DNA from: Pseudomonas antarctica | GTDB lineage: Bacteria > Pseudomonadota > Gammaproteobacteria > Pseudomonadales > Pseudomonadaceae | Direction of reading: 5' to 3' | NCBI RefSeq assembly: GCF_001647715.1 | Contig: NZ_CP015600.1 | Span: 3,782,001 to 3,846,000 of the forward strand | Length of the DNA stretch: 64,000 nucleotides | Part shown: in pieces, positions 38,675 through 53,069 of the stretch | Numbering within the stretch: position 1 is the first letter of the stretch | Layout: each line of letters opens with the position of its first letter | Position numbers and translations under genes: made by a program | Notes under the pieces: generated by a model | Seen by the model: the letters and a program-made list of their open reading frames with translations, nothing else | The model's database searches: none | What the model was told of the DNA's origin: nothing

Positions 38675-39996
38675 TACTTTCTCCGCTGTTTGGGGCTGAG
38701 GCGATCGAGTTGGGCGAGGTGATTGAGCTTTTCACCGATCTTCAGCTCCAGGCCACGAGGCACCGGCTGGTAGAACGGCTGCGGCTCAAGCTCATCGGGG
38801 AAGTAATCTTCGCCGGCGGCATAGGCGTCCGGCTCATCATGGGCATAACGGTATTCGTCGCCGTAGCCCAGCTGTTTCATCAGTTTGGTCGGGGCGTTAC
38901 GCAGGTGCAGCGGTACTTCGAGCGAGCCGTGTTCGGCGGCAGCGCGCAGGGCTGATTTGAAGCCCATGTACACCGCGTTGCTTTTTGGCGCGCAGGCCAG
39001 ATACGTAATGGCCTGTGCAACGGCCAACTCGCCTTCCGGGCTGCCAAGGCGCTCCTGCACCTCCCAGGCCGCCAGGCACAGGCTCAGCGCGCGCGGGTCG
39101 GCGTTGCCAATGTCTTCGCTGGCCATGCGCACCACGCGGCGCGCCAGGTAAAGCGGGTCGCAGCCACCGTCGATCATCCGCGCAAACCAGTACAGCGCGC
39201 CGTCGGGGTTGGAACCGCGCACAGACTTGTGCAGCGCCGAGATCTGATCGTAAAAGGCTTCGCCGCCCTTGTCGAAACGGCGGCGGGTGTCGCCGAGCAA
39301 ACTTTGCAGAAGATCGACGCCGATCTCGCTGCCGTCCTCGGCCAGGTCGGAGGCATTCTCCAACAGGTTCAGAAAACGGCGGCCGTCGCCATCGGCGGCG
39401 CTCAGCAGAATCTTGAAGCCTTCGTCACTGAGACTGAGCTGGCGCTTGCCCAAGCCCTTGTCTTCGGCCAAGGCGCGGTGCAACAGCTTTTGCATCGCCG
39501 CTTCGTCCAGGCTCTTGAGCACATAGACGCGCGCCCGTGAGAGCAAGGCGTTATTGAGTTCAAACGAAGGGTTTTCGGTGGTCGCGCCAATAAAGATCAG
39601 CGTGCCGTCTTCGACATACGGCAAAAACGCATCCTGCTGGGACTTGTTGAAGCGGTGCACTTCATCAACGAACAGGATGGTGCGCTTGCCATATTGACCG
39701 GCCTGCTGCTTGGCGACTTCCACCGCCTGGCGGATCTCCTTGACCCCGGCCAGTACCGCGGAAACCGTTTCGAAGTGTGCGTCCGAGACTTTCGCCAGCA
39801 GCCGTGCCAGGGTGGTTTTACCCACACCCGGCGGCCCCCAGAAAATCATCGAGTGCAGCGCCCCCTGCTCCAGGGCTTCGCGCAAAGGCTTGCCGCGAGC
39901 GAGCAGGTGTTCTTGCCCGACGTACTCATCCAGGTTGGTCGAACGCAAGCGTGCGGCCAGGGGCTGAGCAATCGGGTCACTTCGAAACAGGTCCAT
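38674..39996 (-). CDS. rarA: replication-associated recombination ATPase RarA (MgsA)
   Basis: A 440-residue AAA+ protein related to clamp loaders: Walker [15 protein letters not shown] (about 55-68), Walker [11 protein letters not shown], sensor 1 [10 protein letters not shown], then the MgsA C-terminal tetramerisation region ([35 protein letters not shown]). It acts at stalled forks and single-strand gaps with SSB. It lies between lolA and crcB on the minus strand. Confidence 0.95.
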
Positions 39997-40023
39997 GGGC
40001 AGCGTTTGAAACCTCTGGGCAGG

Positions 40024-40647
40024 TTATTCCTGGATCACATCGGCACCCTTGGGGATGTCGAACTTGAACTTGGATGCCGGCACCGGCTGGTTGGCCTTGA
40101 CCCCGGAGAACAGGATATCGGTGCGTTGGCCGACACTGTCGATCAGGCGCATGTTGTTGATCACGCCGTTGCCGAACGACAGGTTCAGGCTGTCAAACAG
40201 CGTGTCCTTGGATTTCGGCTTGAGGGTGAACTCGATAACGTTGCTGGTTTGCTTGGAGGTGATCTCGAAGCTGTCGTTGATTTTCGACACGTCGCCCGAG
40301 AGCAGTAGCGCCGGGGTCTGGTTCAGGCGCGGGTCCAGCTTCTTGATGGTCGCCTGCTCCAGGTCCGGGTCCCACAGCGTGACTTTCTGGCCGTCGGAAA
40401 CGATGGTCTGCTCGGACTTCCCTTCGGTATGCCAATAGAACAGCCCTGGGCGCTGCACGGCCATTTCACCTTCGGTTTGCTGCAGCTGGGTGCCACCGGC
40501 ATCCAGGGTCAACTGAGAGAAGCGCGCGGTGAGGGTTTGGGATTTGTCCAACAGGTTCTTCAGGCTGGCCACGGAGGCCGGATCGGCGTGGGCCGAAACA
40601 GCAGTCAGGGCCAGTGCCGGCAACAACAGCATGCGGATAAGACGCAT
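40024..40647 (-). CDS. lolA: outer-membrane lipoprotein carrier protein LolA
   Basis: LolA shuttles lipoproteins across the periplasm from LolCDE to LolB. 207 residues: signal peptide ([21 protein letters not shown]), the open beta-barrel with [30 protein letters not shown] and [17 protein letters not shown] prefer this ATG, with GAGGA 7 nt upstream, to one four codons earlier. Confidence 0.94.
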   Translation of the reverse strand: MRLIRMLLLPALALTAVSAHADPASVASLKNLLDKSQTLTARFSQLTLDAGGTQLQQTEGEMAVQRPGLFYWHTEGKSEQTIVSDGQKVTLWDPDLEQATIKKLDPRLNQTPALLLSGDVSKINDSFEITSKQTSNVIEFTLKPKSKDTLFDSLNLSFGNGVINNMRLIDSVGQRTDILFSGVKANQPVPASKFKFDIPKGADVIQE

Positions 40648-40701
40648 GGGAGTCCTCATTGAGTCGTTAGGGCGAGCCGCGTGCTGCCACGCGGCATGTG
40701 A

Positions 40702-43107
40702 TCAGTCGCGCATCTGCCCTGGGGCGATGACTTCACGCGAGCCGTTGGTGTTCATAGCAGTCACGACGCCGGCATTTTCCATGGATTCGATCATGCGGGC
40801 GGCGCGGTTGTAGCCGATTTTCAGTTTGCGCTGCACTGCGGAGATAGAAGCACGACGACTTTCGAGCACGAACGCCACGGCTTCGTCGTACAGCGCGTCG
40901 GTTTCGGCATCATCGTCGCCACCGCTGCCGCCGTCGAAGCCGCTGCCGGCTTCTTCAACGCCCGCGAGGATCTCGTCGTTGTATTCCGGTGCGCCGCGCA
41001 GCTTCCAGGCTTCCACCACGCGGTGCACTTCGTCATCGGACACAAAGGCGCCATGGACACGAATCGGCAGGCTGGTGCCCGGCGGCATGTAAAGCATGTC
41101 ACCGTGACCGAGCAATTGCTCGGCGCCGCCCTGGTCGATGATGGTACGCGAGTCGATCTTGCTGGAGACCTGGAACGCCATCCGCGTCGGGATGTTGGCC
41201 TTGATCAGACCCGTGATGACATCCACCGACGGTCGCTGGGTAGCGAGAATCAAGTGAATACCGGCGGCCCGCGCCTTCTGGGCGATACGTGCAATCAGTT
41301 CTTCAACCTTCTTGCCGACGATCATCATCATGTCGGCAAACTCATCGACCACCACCACGATGGTCGGCAGCTTGGTCAGCAGCGGCGCTTCGTCGTGAAT
41401 GCTTTCGCGCTTGTACAAAGGGTCAGTCAGCGGTGTGCCGGCGTCCTGGGCTTCCTTGACCTTGGCGTTGAAGCCCGACAGGTTACGCACGCCCATCTTC
41501 GCCATGAGCTTGTAGCGGCGCTCCATCTCGGCGACGCTCCAGCGCAGCGCGTTGGCGGCGTCCTTCATGTCGGTCACGACCGGGCACAACAGGTGCGGAA
41601 TGCCTTCGTAGATCGACAACTCCAACATCTTCGGGTCGATCATGATCAGCTTGGCGTCATCGGGGCCGGACTTGAACAGGATCGACAGGATCATCGCGTT
41701 CACACCCACCGACTTACCGGAACCCGTCGTACCGGCAACCAGCAAGTGCGGCATTTTCGCCAGGTCAGTAATCACCGGCTTGCCGCCGATGTCATGGCCC
41801 AGGGCCAAGGTGACCGGCGATTTGAAGTTGTCGTATTCCGGGGTCGACAGCACCTCGGAGAAGCGCACGATCTGGCGGTCTTCGTTGGGAATCTCGATAC
41901 CGACGGTGGTCTTGCCGGGAATCACTTCCACCACCCGCACACTGGTTACGGCCAGGGAACGTGCCAGGTCTTTCGCCAGGTTGGAAATACGGCTGACCTT
42001 GACGCCAGCGGCCGGCTGGATCTCGTAACGGGTAATGACCGGGCCTGGGTGGATCGAATCCACGGTGACTTCGACGCCGAATTCCTTGAGTTTGATTTCC
42101 AGCAGATGGCCTACGGCCGCCAGCGACTCCGGGGAATAGTTGAGCTGTTTCTTTTCGGCCGGGTCGAGAATCGAGATCGGCGGCAAGGTGCCTTCGACGG
42201 CGCTGTCGACAAACAACGGCGCCTGCTTCTCTTTCTGCACGCGTGCACTGGGCTCGGGCGCCTTGGCCGGCGCTGGCGTAATCACTGGCGGTACCTGCTT
42301 CTCGCGATCCGACATGTGCTTGCTCAGGGCCTGTTCGCGTTCGATCAGGCGCTCCTTGACCTTGGCTTGCTCACGCCGGTCCGGTGTGCTCGGGGCCACC
42401 ACTTCGTTGACACGGGTATCGACCTCGCGCAGTTGCGCAACCATGCGTTTGCGATCAACCCGGGCCGACCACCAGCGGTTGGCGGCGCCCTGAAACAGCT
42501 CGAGCAGGTCGAGCGTGATCTTGCCGGTCACGTCCATCACCTTGAACCACGACAAGTCGGTGAACACGGTAAGACCAAACAGGAACAGCGCGATAAACAT
42601 CAAGGTGCTGCCCTGGATATTCAGGGTCTTGCGCGCCAGGTCGCCAAGGCTTTCGCCCAGCGCCCCGCCCGCGCCCGCCGGCAGGCCGGTGGGTGCGTGG
42701 AAATGAATATGCGCCAGCGCCGCGCCGGAGAGCACCAGGAACACCAGGCCGATCAGGCGCCAGGAGAACAGCCAGCCGCTCCACTGCCACGGCTCGTGAC
42801 GCTGGCGGAAGATCTGCCAGGTCTTGATCGCCAGCAGCAGCGGGAAGATGTAGGCAAAGTAGCCCAGCACCATAAACAGAATATCGGCGCTGTAGGAACC
42901 GGCGGGGCCGCCGAAGTTCTGCACGTCTTCGATCTTGCTGTTGTGGCTCCAGCCCGGATCGTCCTTGCCATAGGTGAGCAAGGCCATCATCAGGAACAGG
43001 CACAGGGCGCCAATGGCGATCAGCGCACCTTCCTTGAGTCGGTAGTGCAGGTGCTGACGCCAGGCCGGCACGACTGCTGCTTTAGGTGTTGCGGTGGATT
43101 TCTTCAA
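40702..43107 (-). CDS. ftsK: DNA translocase FtsK
   Basis: 801 residues: four TM helices in the first 200, a short Pro/Lys-rich linker (about 230-310), and the RecA-type motor with Walker [15 protein letters not shown] and Walker [17 protein letters not shown]. The C-terminal gamma domain ends in SVSAVQRK-like winged helix ([24 protein letters not shown]), which reads KOPS sites. The linker is far shorter than in E. coli, as in other pseudomonads. It resolves chromosome dimers with XerCD at the septum. Confidence 0.95.
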   Translation of the reverse strand: MKKSTATPKAAVVPAWRQHLHYRLKEGALIAIGALCLFLMMALLTYGKDDPGWSHNSKIEDVQNFGGPAGSYSADILFMVLGYFAYIFPLLLAIKTWQIFRQRHEPWQWSGWLFSWRLIGLVFLVLSGAALAHIHFHAPTGLPAGAGGALGESLGDLARKTLNIQGSTLMFIALFLFGLTVFTDLSWFKVMDVTGKITLDLLELFQGAANRWWSARVDRKRMVAQLREVDTRVNEVVAPSTPDRREQAKVKERLIEREQALSKHMSDREKQVPPVITPAPAKAPEPSARVQKEKQAPLFVDSAVEGTLPPISILDPAEKKQLNYSPESLAAVGHLLEIKLKEFGVEVTVDSIHPGPVITRYEIQPAAGVKVSRISNLAKDLARSLAVTSVRVVEVIPGKTTVGIEIPNEDRQIVRFSEVLSTPEYDNFKSPVTLALGHDIGGKPVITDLAKMPHLLVAGTTGSGKSVGVNAMILSILFKSGPDDAKLIMIDPKMLELSIYEGIPHLLCPVVTDMKDAANALRWSVAEMERRYKLMAKMGVRNLSGFNAKVKEAQDAGTPLTDPLYKRESIHDEAPLLTKLPTIVVVVDEFADMMMIVGKKVEELIARIAQKARAAGIHLILATQRPSVDVITGLIKANIPTRMAFQVSSKIDSRTIIDQGGAEQLLGHGDMLYMPPGTSLPIRVHGAFVSDDEVHRVVEAWKLRGAPEYNDEILAGVEEAGSGFDGGSGGDDDAETDALYDEAVAFVLESRRASISAVQRKLKIGYNRAARMIESMENAGVVTAMNTNGSREVIAPGQMRD

Positions 43108-43605
43108 AACGGGTCTTTTCCTGCGCCTTTAGCGCGTCCATCTGTTGAATGACTGCAAATACTGCCCAATCCGAGCAGCTGAAAAATGAACGAGCGTCGT
43201 TGAATCTACTTTTTAACACCGGATGATGGATCGATGAAATGACGATCACGCCATAATGGCCACATTGTACGGGTTTGCGTCGGCGATGCCACGTACTTGC
43301 CCTTCACCCGGCAGCCTAGACAATTGAAGCGTCACAGCCTGTTCAATTTGAGCATGCATTGCCTTTGCTGACAAAGGCTTATGAGCTGTATTTAGCAAAC
43401 CAGGCAAGCTTGGCCATTGGCCTCCACGGCACAGACCCGATTACGACCGCGCCTCAGGCGTAGAGTTGCAGAAACACCCGCTCACGCTAATCCCGTTCAA
43501 TGCCCTATTCGGGCTGGCCCCACAGCGCTGTGTCGACAATAATCAGCACTCTTGCGGCAGGCGACTCACCTGCCACTCCCCTCCCCTTCCGTAAGCCTGG
43601 ATGCC
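43108..43605. other. 498-bp intergenic region between ftsK and aat
   Basis: No coding frame with a start and ribosome-binding site was found here on either strand. A candidate plus-strand promoter is TTGCTG (43365-43370), 18 bp, TATTTA (43389-43394). In P. aeruginosa PAO1, as I recall, trxB1 lies between ftsK and aat; no trace of it is visible here. Confidence 0.5.
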
Positions 43606-44286
43606 ATGCTGACCTGGTTGCAACGCGATTCCCTGACTTTTCCGCCACTGGCCAAGGCCATGCGCGAACCCAATGGCTTACTGGCCGCCGGTGGCGACCT
43701 GTCGGCCGAACGACTGGTCCAGGCCTATCGCCATGGCTGCTTTCCGTGGTTCTCTGAAGGCCAGCCCATTCTCTGGTGGTCTCCAGACCCGCGCACGGTG
43801 ATATTCCCCGACGAATTGCATGTTTCGCGCAGCCTCGGCAAATTATTGCGCCAGCAGCGGTATACCGTGACATTCGACCAGGACTTCGCCGCCGTCATCC
43901 AGGCGTGCGCCGCGCCGCGCAGCTATGCGGACGGCACGTGGATCACCGAGGGCATCCAGAACGCCTACCTGGAGCTGCACCAGCGCGGCTACGCGCACTC
44001 GGTGGAAGTTTGGGATGAAGGGCAGTTGGTCGGCGGCCTTTACGGCCTGGCGATGGGCCAATTATTTTTTGGCGAATCCATGTTCAGCCGCGCCGACAAT
44101 GCCTCCAAGTTCGGCTTTGCCACACTGACCCGTCAGCTACAGGCCTGGGGCTTTGTGCTGATCGACTGCCAAATGCCCAATGATCACTTGCACAGTCTTG
44201 GCGCCCGCGCCATACCGCGCAGTGATTTCGCTGAGTTCCTGCGCAACCATTTGGACCAAAGCAGCTCTGGACCGTGGGTTTCCTAG
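43606..44286 (+). CDS. aat: leucyl/phenylalanyl-tRNA-protein transferase
   Basis: Aat adds Leu or Phe to proteins with N-terminal Lys or Arg, creating N-degrons. 226 residues: [39 protein letters not shown], the catalytic-domain [20 protein letters not shown] and DCQMPNDHL. The ATG beginning [15 protein letters not shown] fits the family; the longer frame upstream does not. Confidence 0.95.
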   Translation: MLTWLQRDSLTFPPLAKAMREPNGLLAAGGDLSAERLVQAYRHGCFPWFSEGQPILWWSPDPRTVIFPDELHVSRSLGKLLRQQRYTVTFDQDFAAVIQACAAPRSYADGTWITEGIQNAYLELHQRGYAHSVEVWDEGQLVGGLYGLAMGQLFFGESMFSRADNASKFGFATLTRQLQAWGFVLIDCQMPNDHLHSLGARAIPRSDFAEFLRNHLDQSSSGPWVS

Positions 44287-44342
44287 GCGACTTCCTTGCA
44301 CCTGGCTTACACTTATTTCAAAGCTTATCCCGAGGGTTGATC

Positions 44343-45050
44343 ATGACCGAGCTGGCGCGCTTGAAGTTTTATGCCACTCAAGCCCACTCCTGCAGCTATC
44401 TGCCCGACGAGCAGGCCACCACGCTGTTCCTCGACCCCAGCCAGCCCATGGATGTGCATGTGTATGCCGACCTTTCAGAGATGGGTTTTCGGCGCAGCGG
44501 TGATCACCTGTACCGTCCGCATTGCCAGAACTGCAATGCCTGCGTACCGGCACGCATCCCGGTCGCGCAGTTTTTGCCGGACCGCAACCAGAAACGCATC
44601 CTCAAGCGCAATGCCGACCTGACAGTCACCGCCACCAAACCGCACTTCAGCGAAGAATATTTCGATCTTTACCAACGCTACATCGAGCAGCGTCATGCCG
44701 ACGGCGACATGTTTCCGCCCAGCCGCGATCAGTTTTCGACATTTCTGGTGCGCGACTTGCCCTTCTGCCGCTTCTACGAGTTCCGCCTGGACGGGCGCCT
44801 GCTGGCGGTCGCCGTAACCGACCTGCTGCCCAACGGCCTGTCGGCGGTGTACACCTTCTATGAACCCATGGAAGAACGTCGCAGTCTCGGGCGCTTCGCC
44901 ATTCTCTGGCAAATCGGTGAAGCCCTGCGCCTGGAACTGGAAGCGGTGTACCTCGGATACTGGATCAAGAACTGCAAAAAGATGAACTACAAGACCCAAT
45001 ATCGGCCCATTGAGCTACTGATTAATCAAAGATGGGTAACGCTTAACTAG
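44343..45050 (+). CDS. bpt: aspartate/glutamate leucyltransferase (Ate/Bpt)
   Basis: 235 residues of the arginyltransferase-like family: [18 protein letters not shown], then the Cys-rich [15 protein letters not shown] motif, and [14 protein letters not shown]. Bacterial members of this subgroup put Leu on N-terminal Asp or Glu, feeding ClpS-ClpAP. It follows aat by 56 bp and precedes infA. Confidence 0.92.
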
Positions 45051-45150
45051 AACCCCTTGGCTTGAACACCCTTTTTCGGGCACAATGCACGCCGCTTTTG
45101 CCTGGCGCAGTTGCACCGGGCCATTCACTGGATACCGAGGGCTTTACTGC

Positions 45151-45369
45151 ATGTCGAAAGAAGACAGCTTCGAAATGGAAGGCACTGTCGTCGACACCCT
45201 GCCCAACACCATGTTTCGTGTGGAGTTGGAAAATGGGCACGTCGTAACCGCGCATATCTCCGGCAAGATGCGCAAGAATTACATTCGTATTCTTACCGGT
45301 GACAAAGTGCGCGTCGAGCTGACGCCCTATGACTTGAGCAAAGGGCGCATCACTTACCGCGCCCGTTAA
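45151..45369 (+). CDS. infA: translation initiation factor IF-1
   Basis: 72 residues, an S1/OB fold: [57 protein letters not shown]. It binds the ribosomal A site during initiation. The ATG at 45151 is the normal start. Confidence 0.96.
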
Positions 45370-45384
45370 TCAAGTCAATACAAG

Positions 45385-45409
45385 ACGCCCGGTTATGCCG
45401 GGCGTTTTT
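45385..45409 (+). terminator. infA terminator
   Basis: ACGCCCGG (45385-45392) pairs with CCGGGCGT (45398-45405), followed by TTTTG. Confidence 0.85.
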
Positions 45410-45443
45410 GTGTGCGAGCTATTTGCCTGACACTGCAAACCCT

Positions 45444-45532
45444 GTGGGAGGGGAGACTTGCTCCCGATAGCGGCAGGCCAGTCAATATATTCAGCGACTG
45501 ACCCACCGTCATCGGGAGCAAGCCCCTCCCAC
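45444..45532. repeat. REPIN (diverged GTGGGAGGGGNNCTTGC type)
   Basis: GTGGGAGGGGAGACTTGCTC at the left faces GAGCAAGCCCCTCCCAC at the right across about 40 bp. The left arm has a small insertion compared with the other copies. Confidence 0.8.
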
Positions 45533-45560
45533 ATTTGATTTTCAGTGGTTGGAACAGACA

Positions 45561-45590
45561 GCAAAAAGGCGCCTTTCGGCGCCTTTTTGC
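45561..45590. terminator. bidirectional terminator after clpA
   Basis: GCAAAAAGGCGCC (45561-45573) pairs perfectly with GGCGCCTTTTTGC (45578-45590), giving T-runs in both directions. It ends clpA on the minus strand and backs up the infA terminator. Confidence 0.85.
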
Positions 45591-45607
45591 TGTGTTGCAG
45601 TCAGCTA

Positions 45608-47878
45608 TCAGGCCATTTCGGCCGTGGTTTCGAACTCGAAGGTCAACTCGCCATCCTTCAAGTCGATGTGTACCACACCGCCATGATCGGAAAGCTCGCC
45701 AAACAGGATCTCTTCGGCCAGTGGCCGCTTGATCTTGTCCTGGATCAGACGCGCCATTGGGCGAGCGCCCATTGCCGAATCGTAGCCACCCTGTGCCAGC
45801 CAATTGCGCGCCGCGTCTGTCACGTCCAGCTGCACGCGCTTGTCTTCCAACTGCGCTTGAAGCTCGGTAAGGAACTTGTCCACCACGCTTTTGATGACCT
45901 CATGGCTGAGGCGACCAAACTGGATAATGGTGTCCAGACGGTTGCGGAACTCCGGCGTGAAGCTCTTCTTGATCACTTCCATCGCATCAGAGGAGTGATC
46001 CTGATGCGTAAAGCCGATAGAGGCTCGCGCAGCGGTTTCAGCACCCGCGTTGGTGGTCATGATCACGATGACATTGCGGAAGTCCGCCTTGCGCCCGTTG
46101 TTGTCGGTCAGGGTCCCGTGGTCCATGACCTGCAGCAGCAGGTTGAAGACTTCCGGGTGGGCCTTCTCGATTTCATCGAGCAGCAATACACAATGCGGCT
46201 GCTTGGTGATCGCCTCGGTCAACAGACCGCCCTGATCGAAACCCACATAACCTGGAGGCGCACCGATCAGGCGCGACACGGTGTGGCGCTCCATGTATTC
46301 GGACATGTCGAAGCGCACCAGCTCGATACCCATGGCCTTGGCCAACTGCCGCGCCGCTTCGGTCTTGCCGACGCCGGTAGGGCCTGCAAACAGGAACGAA
46401 CCGACCGGCTTGTCCGGCGACTTGAGGCCCGCACGCGACAACTTGATCGCTGTGGACAGCGCGTCGATGGCCGCATCCTGACCGAACACGGTCAGCTTGA
46501 GGTCGCGCTCTAGATTACGCAGCAGCTCTTTGTCGGAACTGTTGACGTGTTTTGGCGGAATCCGCGCGATCTTCGCCACGATATCCTCGACTTGAGGCAC
46601 GTCGATGCGTTTCACGCGTTTCTCGACCGGCTGCAGGCGCTGGTAGGCCCCTGCTTCGTCGATCACGTCGATCGCCTTGTCCGGCATGTGGCGATCATTG
46701 ATGTAGCGCGACGCCAGCTCAGCAGCCGCTCGCAACGCCTCATCGGTGTACTCGATGCCATGGTGCGCTTCAAAACGCCCCTTGAGCCCGCGCAGGATGC
46801 TGATGGTGTCTTCAACCGAAGGCTCGGACACGTCGACTTTCTGGAAGCGACGCGCCAGGGCGCGGTCTTTTTCGAAGATCCCGCGAAACTCCTGGAACGT
46901 GGTCGAACCAATGCAGCGGATATCACCCGACGACAACAATGGCTTGAGCAGGTTGGAGGCGTCCATCACCCCACCGGATGCCGCACCGGCACCAATGATG
47001 GTGTGGATCTCATCGATAAACAGGATCGCTTGCGGGCGTTTTTTCAGCTCGCCGAGCAGCGCCTTGAAGCGCTTCTCGAAATCGCCACGGTACTTGGTCC
47101 CGGCGAGCAACGCGCCGAGATCAAGGGAGTAGACGACGCTGTTGGCCAGCAAGTCAGGCACCTGGTTATCAACAATGCGCTTGGCCAGGCCTTCGGCGAT
47201 CGCGGTTTTACCCACGCCAGCCTCACCCACCAGCAACGGATTGTTCTTGCGACGACGCGCGAGGATCTGCGCTACACGCTCAACCTCAAGCTCACGCCCC
47301 ACCAGCGGATCGATCCGCCCCTGGCGCGCCAGTTCATTGAGGTTACTGGCATAGGCATCCAGTGGATTGCCCGAAGAAGAAGACTCACCGCCCTCGTCGT
47401 CCTGCATATCCTGCTCACCCTCGGAATGATCGCCGTGCCCAGGCACCTTGGAGATACCGTGGGCGATGTAGTTGACGACATCAATACGGGCAACGCTCTG
47501 CTGTTTCAGCAGGAACACTGCCTGGCTTTCCTGTTCGCTGAAAATCGCCACAAGCACGTTGGCACCCGTGACTTCACGCTTACCGGAGCTCTGTACGTGG
47601 AACACAGCACGCTGCAATACCCGCTGAAAGCCCAGCGTCGGCTGGGTCTCACGGTCCTCGTCATGCACGGGGATCAGTGGCGTGGTGGAGTCGATAAACT
47701 CCTGCAGGTCATGCTTGAGTTTGTCGAGGTTGGCGCCGCACGCACGCAGAACGGTGGCGGCAGCTTCGTTATCCAAAAGTGCCAGCAGCAGGTGTTCGAC
47801 GGTCATGAATTCATGACGCTTCGAACGAGCCTCCTTGAAGGCAAGATTGAGAGTGACTTCGAGCTCGCGGTTTAACAT
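45608..47878 (-). CDS. clpA: ClpA, ATPase subunit of ClpAP protease
   Basis: 756 residues: an N-domain (about 1-145) that docks ClpS, then two AAA+ modules with Walker [16 protein letters not shown] and [15 protein letters not shown], Walker [13 protein letters not shown] and [13 protein letters not shown], and the IGF-type ClpP loop region. It unfolds N-degron and SsrA-tagged substrates. clpS lies 29 bp upstream on the same strand. Confidence 0.97.
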   Translation of the reverse strand: MLNRELEVTLNLAFKEARSKRHEFMTVEHLLLALLDNEAAATVLRACGANLDKLKHDLQEFIDSTTPLIPVHDEDRETQPTLGFQRVLQRAVFHVQSSGKREVTGANVLVAIFSEQESQAVFLLKQQSVARIDVVNYIAHGISKVPGHGDHSEGEQDMQDDEGGESSSSGNPLDAYASNLNELARQGRIDPLVGRELEVERVAQILARRRKNNPLLVGEAGVGKTAIAEGLAKRIVDNQVPDLLANSVVYSLDLGALLAGTKYRGDFEKRFKALLGELKKRPQAILFIDEIHTIIGAGAASGGVMDASNLLKPLLSSGDIRCIGSTTFQEFRGIFEKDRALARRFQKVDVSEPSVEDTISILRGLKGRFEAHHGIEYTDEALRAAAELASRYINDRHMPDKAIDVIDEAGAYQRLQPVEKRVKRIDVPQVEDIVAKIARIPPKHVNSSDKELLRNLERDLKLTVFGQDAAIDALSTAIKLSRAGLKSPDKPVGSFLFAGPTGVGKTEAARQLAKAMGIELVRFDMSEYMERHTVSRLIGAPPGYVGFDQGGLLTEAITKQPHCVLLLDEIEKAHPEVFNLLLQVMDHGTLTDNNGRKADFRNVIVIMTTNAGAETAARASIGFTHQDHSSDAMEVIKKSFTPEFRNRLDTIIQFGRLSHEVIKSVVDKFLTELQAQLEDKRVQLDVTDAARNWLAQGGYDSAMGARPMARLIQDKIKRPLAEEILFGELSDHGGVVHIDLKDGELTFEFETTAEMA

Positions 47879-47907
47879 AGCTTCACCTCATACCCAAGTG
47901 GTCGGCG

Positions 47908-48276
47908 TTAACCGTCCTTCTCGATTTCACAGAGTAGCGGATGCTGGCTTTCCCTGGCGTACTGGTTGACCTGCATGGCCTTTGTCTCGGCGATGTCGCG
48001 GGTAAACACTCCACATACTGCCCGTCCTTCTGTGTGAACGGCCAGCATTACCTTGGTCGCCAACTCGCGGTTCAGGTTAAAAAACACCTCGAGCACTTCG
48101 ACCACGAAATCCATCGGTGTGTAGTCATCATTGAACAAAACCACCTTGTACATCGGCGGCGCCTGTAGAGCAGGCTTAGCCTCCTGAACAGCAATGCCTG
48201 CAGAACCGTCGTCATCGTGTTCCTGATCCGGGCGATCCTGATTGAATGTTAGTCGAATCTGGCTGATTGCATGCAT
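47908..48276 (-). CDS. clpS: ClpS, N-degron adaptor of ClpA
   Basis: 122 residues with a flexible start and the core [40 protein letters not shown]. The Asn-Asp pair and His at the binding pocket recognise N-terminal Leu, Phe, Tyr and Trp. It lies with clpA in one operon and is divergent from cspD. Confidence 0.95.
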   Translation of the reverse strand: MHAISQIRLTFNQDRPDQEHDDDGSAGIAVQEAKPALQAPPMYKVVLFNDDYTPMDFVVEVLEVFFNLNRELATKVMLAVHTEGRAVCGVFTRDIAETKAMQVNQYARESQHPLLCEIEKDG

Positions 48277-48499
48277 GGAAAGAAAGGTTCGTCAGTGGTT
48301 CAAATACGGTGATGGGGGCGACCTGCCGGAATTTCAACTCTGACTATACGGTCGCCTTGACTATCGGCGAATCGGTGTTACAACCAATAGAACCCACAGT
48401 GGGTAAAAAAGGTCCGCGCAGTCAACCTTATTTATTCGGGTTAGGACGGATAAACTGGATGATACTCCAGTGATGGAGTCTGGTGCAGAGGGATATGGT

Positions 48500-48781
48500 A
48501 TGTCTGGCGTCAAGATCAATGGCAAGGTCAAATGGTTCAATAATGCCAAAGGGTTCGGGTTCGTTAACGCGGAAGGAAAACCCGAAGAAGATCTTTTTGC
48601 GCATTACTCGGCAATTACCATGGACGGCTACAAGACACTGAAAGCAGGTCAAGCGGTGAGCTTTGAAACCATTCAGGGACCGAAAGGACTGCACGCAGTG
48701 AAGATCGAGGCAGTAAAAACCGAAGTACACGAAAACCCCGCAATCCCAGCGGCTCACAAAGAAAAGACAGTAATGGCCTGA
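48500..48781 (+). CDS. cspD: cold-shock domain protein CspD
   Basis: 93 residues: MSGVKINGKVKWFNNAKGFG with RNP1 (KGFGFV) and RNP2 (LFAHYSAI), then a 25-residue tail (EVHENPAIPAAHKEKTVMA) longer than in CspA, as in CspD. In E. coli CspD is a stationary-phase single-strand DNA binder that slows replication. It is divergent from clpS. Confidence 0.9.
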   Translation: MSGVKINGKVKWFNNAKGFGFVNAEGKPEEDLFAHYSAITMDGYKTLKAGQAVSFETIQGPKGLHAVKIEAVKTEVHENPAIPAAHKEKTVMA

Positions 48782-48808
48782 TCCGCCACTGAGCCTGCAG
48801 GTTGCAAT

Positions 48809-48853
48809 AAAAAAACCGGCCACCTCAATCCACTTGAGACGGCCGGTTTTTTC
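48809..48853. terminator. bidirectional terminator between cspD and icd
   Basis: AAAAAACCGGCC (48810-48821) pairs perfectly with GGCCGGTTTTTT (48841-48852) around a loop containing a second small stem (CTCAA/TTGAG). Confidence 0.9.
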
Positions 48854-48864
48854 TTGCCTGCTGT

Positions 48865-50121
48865 TTACATGTGCGAAATCAGCGCATCACCAAAGCCCGA
48901 AGACGACACCAGCTTGGCGCCCTCCATCAGGCGCTCGAAGTCATAGGTCACGGTCTTGGCCGAAATAGCACCATTGGTGCCCTTGATGATCAAGTCAGCC
49001 GCCTCCGTCCACCCCATGTGCCGCAGCATCATTTCTGCCGACAGAATCAATGAACCGGGGTTTACCTGGTCTTTGCCTGCGTATTTCGGTGCGGTGCCAT
49101 GGGTGGCTTCGAACATTGCCACGGTATCCGACAGGTTGGCCCCCGGGGCAATACCGATACCGCCCACTTCCGCCGCCAAGGCATCGGAGAGGTAGTCACC
49201 GTTCAGGTTGAGGGTCGCGATCACATCGTATTCGGCCGGACGCAACAGGATCTGCTGGAGCATCGCATCGGCAATAGCGTCCTTGACCACCACATTCTTG
49301 CCGGTTTTCGGATTTTTGAACTGCATCCACGGGCCACCGTCGAGCAGTGTCGCACCGAACTCTTCAGCCGCCACTTCGTAGGCCCACTCCTTGAAGGCAC
49401 CTTCGGTGAACTTCATGATGTTGCCTTTGTGCACGATCGTCAGCGAGTCGCGGTCGTTATCCACGACATACTGCAGGGCTTTGCGCACCAGGCGCTTGGT
49501 ACCTTCCAGGGACACTGGCTTGATGCCGATGCCGCAGTCCTGATCGAAGCGAATCTTGGTGACGCCCATCTCTTCTTTCAGGAACTTGATCACCTTGATC
49601 GCTTCCGGCGAACCGGCCTTCCACTCGATACCGGCGTAAATATCCTCGGAGTTCTCGCGAAAGATGGTCATATCGACATCGCCAGGCTTCTTGACCGGGC
49701 TGGGCACGCCTTCGAACCAACGCACCGGGCGCAGACACACATACAGGTCGAGCTGTTGACGCAGGGCCACGTTCAACGAACGAATGCCGCCGCCAACCGG
49801 TGTGGTCAGCGGGCCCTTGATGGAAACCACGTAATCCTTGACCGCATCCAGGGTTTCCTGGGGGAGCCAGGTGTCCTGGTCGTAAACTTGAGTCGCCTTC
49901 TCGCCCGCATAAACCTCCATCCACGAGATTTTGCGCTTGCCGCCGTAAGCCTTTTCAACAGCTGCATCGACCACCTTGATCATCACAGGGCTGATGTCGA
50001 CGCCAATACCGTCGCCTTCTATATAAGGGATGATCGGTTGGTCAGGAACATTGAGAGAATGGTCTGCATTGACGGTGATTTTGTCGCCGACTGCCGGAAC
50101 CTGAATCTTCTTGTATCCCAT
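48865..50121 (-). CDS. icd: NADP-dependent isocitrate dehydrogenase, dimeric
   Basis: 418 residues from [16 protein letters not shown] (GGAG upstream). Type I family motifs: [12 protein letters not shown], the phosphorylation-site loop [14 protein letters not shown] (Ser about 115, target of AceK in relatives), and the cofactor signature [14 protein letters not shown]. It converts isocitrate to 2-oxoglutarate. It is divergent from a second isocitrate dehydrogenase gene. Confidence 0.95.
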   Translation of the reverse strand: MGYKKIQVPAVGDKITVNADHSLNVPDQPIIPYIEGDGIGVDISPVMIKVVDAAVEKAYGGKRKISWMEVYAGEKATQVYDQDTWLPQETLDAVKDYVVSIKGPLTTPVGGGIRSLNVALRQQLDLYVCLRPVRWFEGVPSPVKKPGDVDMTIFRENSEDIYAGIEWKAGSPEAIKVIKFLKEEMGVTKIRFDQDCGIGIKPVSLEGTKRLVRKALQYVVDNDRDSLTIVHKGNIMKFTEGAFKEWAYEVAAEEFGATLLDGGPWMQFKNPKTGKNVVVKDAIADAMLQQILLRPAEYDVIATLNLNGDYLSDALAAEVGGIGIAPGANLSDTVAMFEATHGTAPKYAGKDQVNPGSLILSAEMMLRHMGWTEAADLIIKGTNGAISAKTVTYDFERLMEGAKLVSSSGFGDALISHM

Positions 50122-52840
<2,719 letters not shown>

Positions 52841-52929
52841 GGTTGTAAGGATGCAAAGAAGCCCCGGCCCCGTGCCGGGGTTTCTGTTTGTGCCCACTGC
52901 GCTTTTTGCTGAAGAAACCGGATCAAAAT

Positions 52930-53016
52930 GTGGGAGCGGGCTTGCTCGCGAATGCGGTGTGCCAGTCGCCCGATGCATATCTGACCCATTGCATTCGCGA
53001 GCAAGCCCGCTCCCAC
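52930..53016. repeat. REPIN (GTGGGAGCGGGCTTGC type)
   Basis: GTGGGAGCGGGCTTGCTCGC faces GCGAGCAAGCCCGCTCCCAC, with matching outer CATTCGC/GCGAATG, centre about 38 bp. Third core variant in this window. Confidence 0.85.
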
Positions 53017-53069
53017 ACTGACTGCAATCCTGCCCAAAGACCGCACCGCACCATGAATCGAGGTTTTGA

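Noticed and set aside
38675..38720. Fluoride riboswitch before crcB
   Set aside because: crcB overlaps rarA by 1 bp, leaving no room, and no crcB-motif sequence was seen.
41023..43152. 709-codon plus-strand frame antisense to ftsK
   Set aside because: Shadow of ftsK; His/Arg/Gln-rich composition typical of an antisense frame.
43384..43401. LexA box upstream of ftsK (CTG...CAG)
   Set aside because: The spacing is CTG-N12-CAG rather than N10.
45370..45607. tRNA-Ser gene between infA and clpA, as in E. coli (serW)
   Set aside because: Only two terminators and a REPIN are present; no tRNA-like fold is visible.
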